The translations under genes were made by a program, and so were the position numbers. Positions 20,320 through 20,786 of a stretch of 20,786 nt of DNA are shown piece by piece (position 1 is the first letter of the stretch; the number at the start of each line of letters is the position of its first letter). Location: contig JABUQX010116818.1 in the NCBI GenBank assembly GCA_015478945.1, forward strand, positions 20,001-40,786, read 5' to 3'. The notes beneath the pieces are model-generated. The model was given only the letters and a program-made list of their open reading frames with translations. It was not told the DNA's origin and did not search any database. This DNA is from Trachelipus rathkii. Lineage: Eukaryota > Arthropoda > Malacostraca > Isopoda > Trachelipodidae.

Positions 20320-20320
<1 letters not shown>

Positions 20321-20385
<65 letters not shown>

Positions 20386-20410
20386 TTAATAATAATAAAA
20401 ATAATAATAA
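20321..20410. repeat. (AAT)n trinucleotide microsatellite
   Basis: About 25 AAT units followed by degenerate AATATTAAT and AATAAAAATAAT units. The Asn-repeat frame is not a gene. Confidence 0.95.
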
Positions 20411-20786
20411 AAATAAAATGAAATGTTTTCTAATTATTCACTAAAATATTTACAAATATTTTATTCAAAAATAAAATAGGAAATAAAATTAAATAGTAAA
20501 TATTTAATTCTACTTTACAATATTCATATTTAGAGATTATAAGTTACCCATCTAATTTAAAAAAAAAAATTATATTTAAAGATTTATCTAAAAGATTTAA
20601 ACAACAATTAATCTTCATCCAATATTCCGTTGAATTTTAATAATCAATCTATATTTAGTTATAAAAAATATATATGCTCCACATCTGAGAACTAAATTCG
20701 AGATGTACTCTAATTAACCTATTTATTGTTGCAAAGATATTTCTGAGTTGGAATACTCCTAATAATAACATTAATATATATGACAG
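20411..20786. other. AT-rich non-coding DNA to the window end
   Basis: No gene or repeat family recognised. Confidence 0.5.

Noticed and set aside
20175..20444. Plus-strand frame with a long Asn run
   Set aside because: It is a translation of the (AAT)n microsatellite, and the flanking residues show no recognisable domain.

Overview
The window looks like intergenic DNA from a large, repeat-laden animal genome, most likely a decapod crustacean (shrimp or crab). This rests on very dense dinucleotide microsatellites, mainly (TA)n, together with decayed Jockey-like, CR1-like and RTE-like LINEs and a mariner-type transposase remnant. The organism is an inference. I see no intact host protein-coding gene, tRNA, rRNA or CRISPR array. 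Most open frames are translations of (TA)n as Tyr-Ile repeats or (GA)n as Ser-Leu repeats, or frames opposite dead transposons.

Layout. 1-2947 is AT-rich single-copy-looking DNA cut up by (TA)n tracts. It also holds a 0.54 kb (GA)n block (687-1224) and a short element with inverted ends (2292-2473). 2948-7690 is a nest of three dead LINEs, all on the minus strand: a Jockey-like copy with RT motifs (2948-4478), a CR1-like copy (4880-6305), and a second, shorter copy of the first family (6736-7690). (TA)n tracts separate them. 7846-9449 is quieter. It holds a minus-strand cluster of heat-shock-element, TATA and initiator motifs (8585-8685) with a poly(A) signal about 300 bp downstream, and a small RNase H-like remnant (8964-9042).

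10092-15710 holds fragments of an RTE-like LINE: an inverted RT piece with an intact YADD motif (10219-10560), a long plus-strand copy from a possible 5' leader to the C-terminus (10731-13249), and an inverted endonuclease piece broken by a 58-bp tandem duplication (14880-15710). Between them lie a (TATC)n microsatellite, an unusual palindromic mariner derivative with a transposase 3' end at both termini (13731-14261), and one end of a possible hAT element.

15710-20786 is non-coding DNA with several repeats whose identity I do not know. These are a CpG-rich ACGT repeat island inside (TA)n (16575-16876), a two-copy repeat family in opposite orientation (17540-17650 and 19712-19810), interleaved A/B repeats of 158 bp and about 140 bp (18201-19110), a 100-bp duplication (19342-19520) and an (AAT)n tract.

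The parts do not form a pathway. The window records repeated LINE insertion next to, and possibly into, (TA)n arrays, followed by decay. The most testable candidate for a live function is the heat-shock-type promoter near 8.6 kb.
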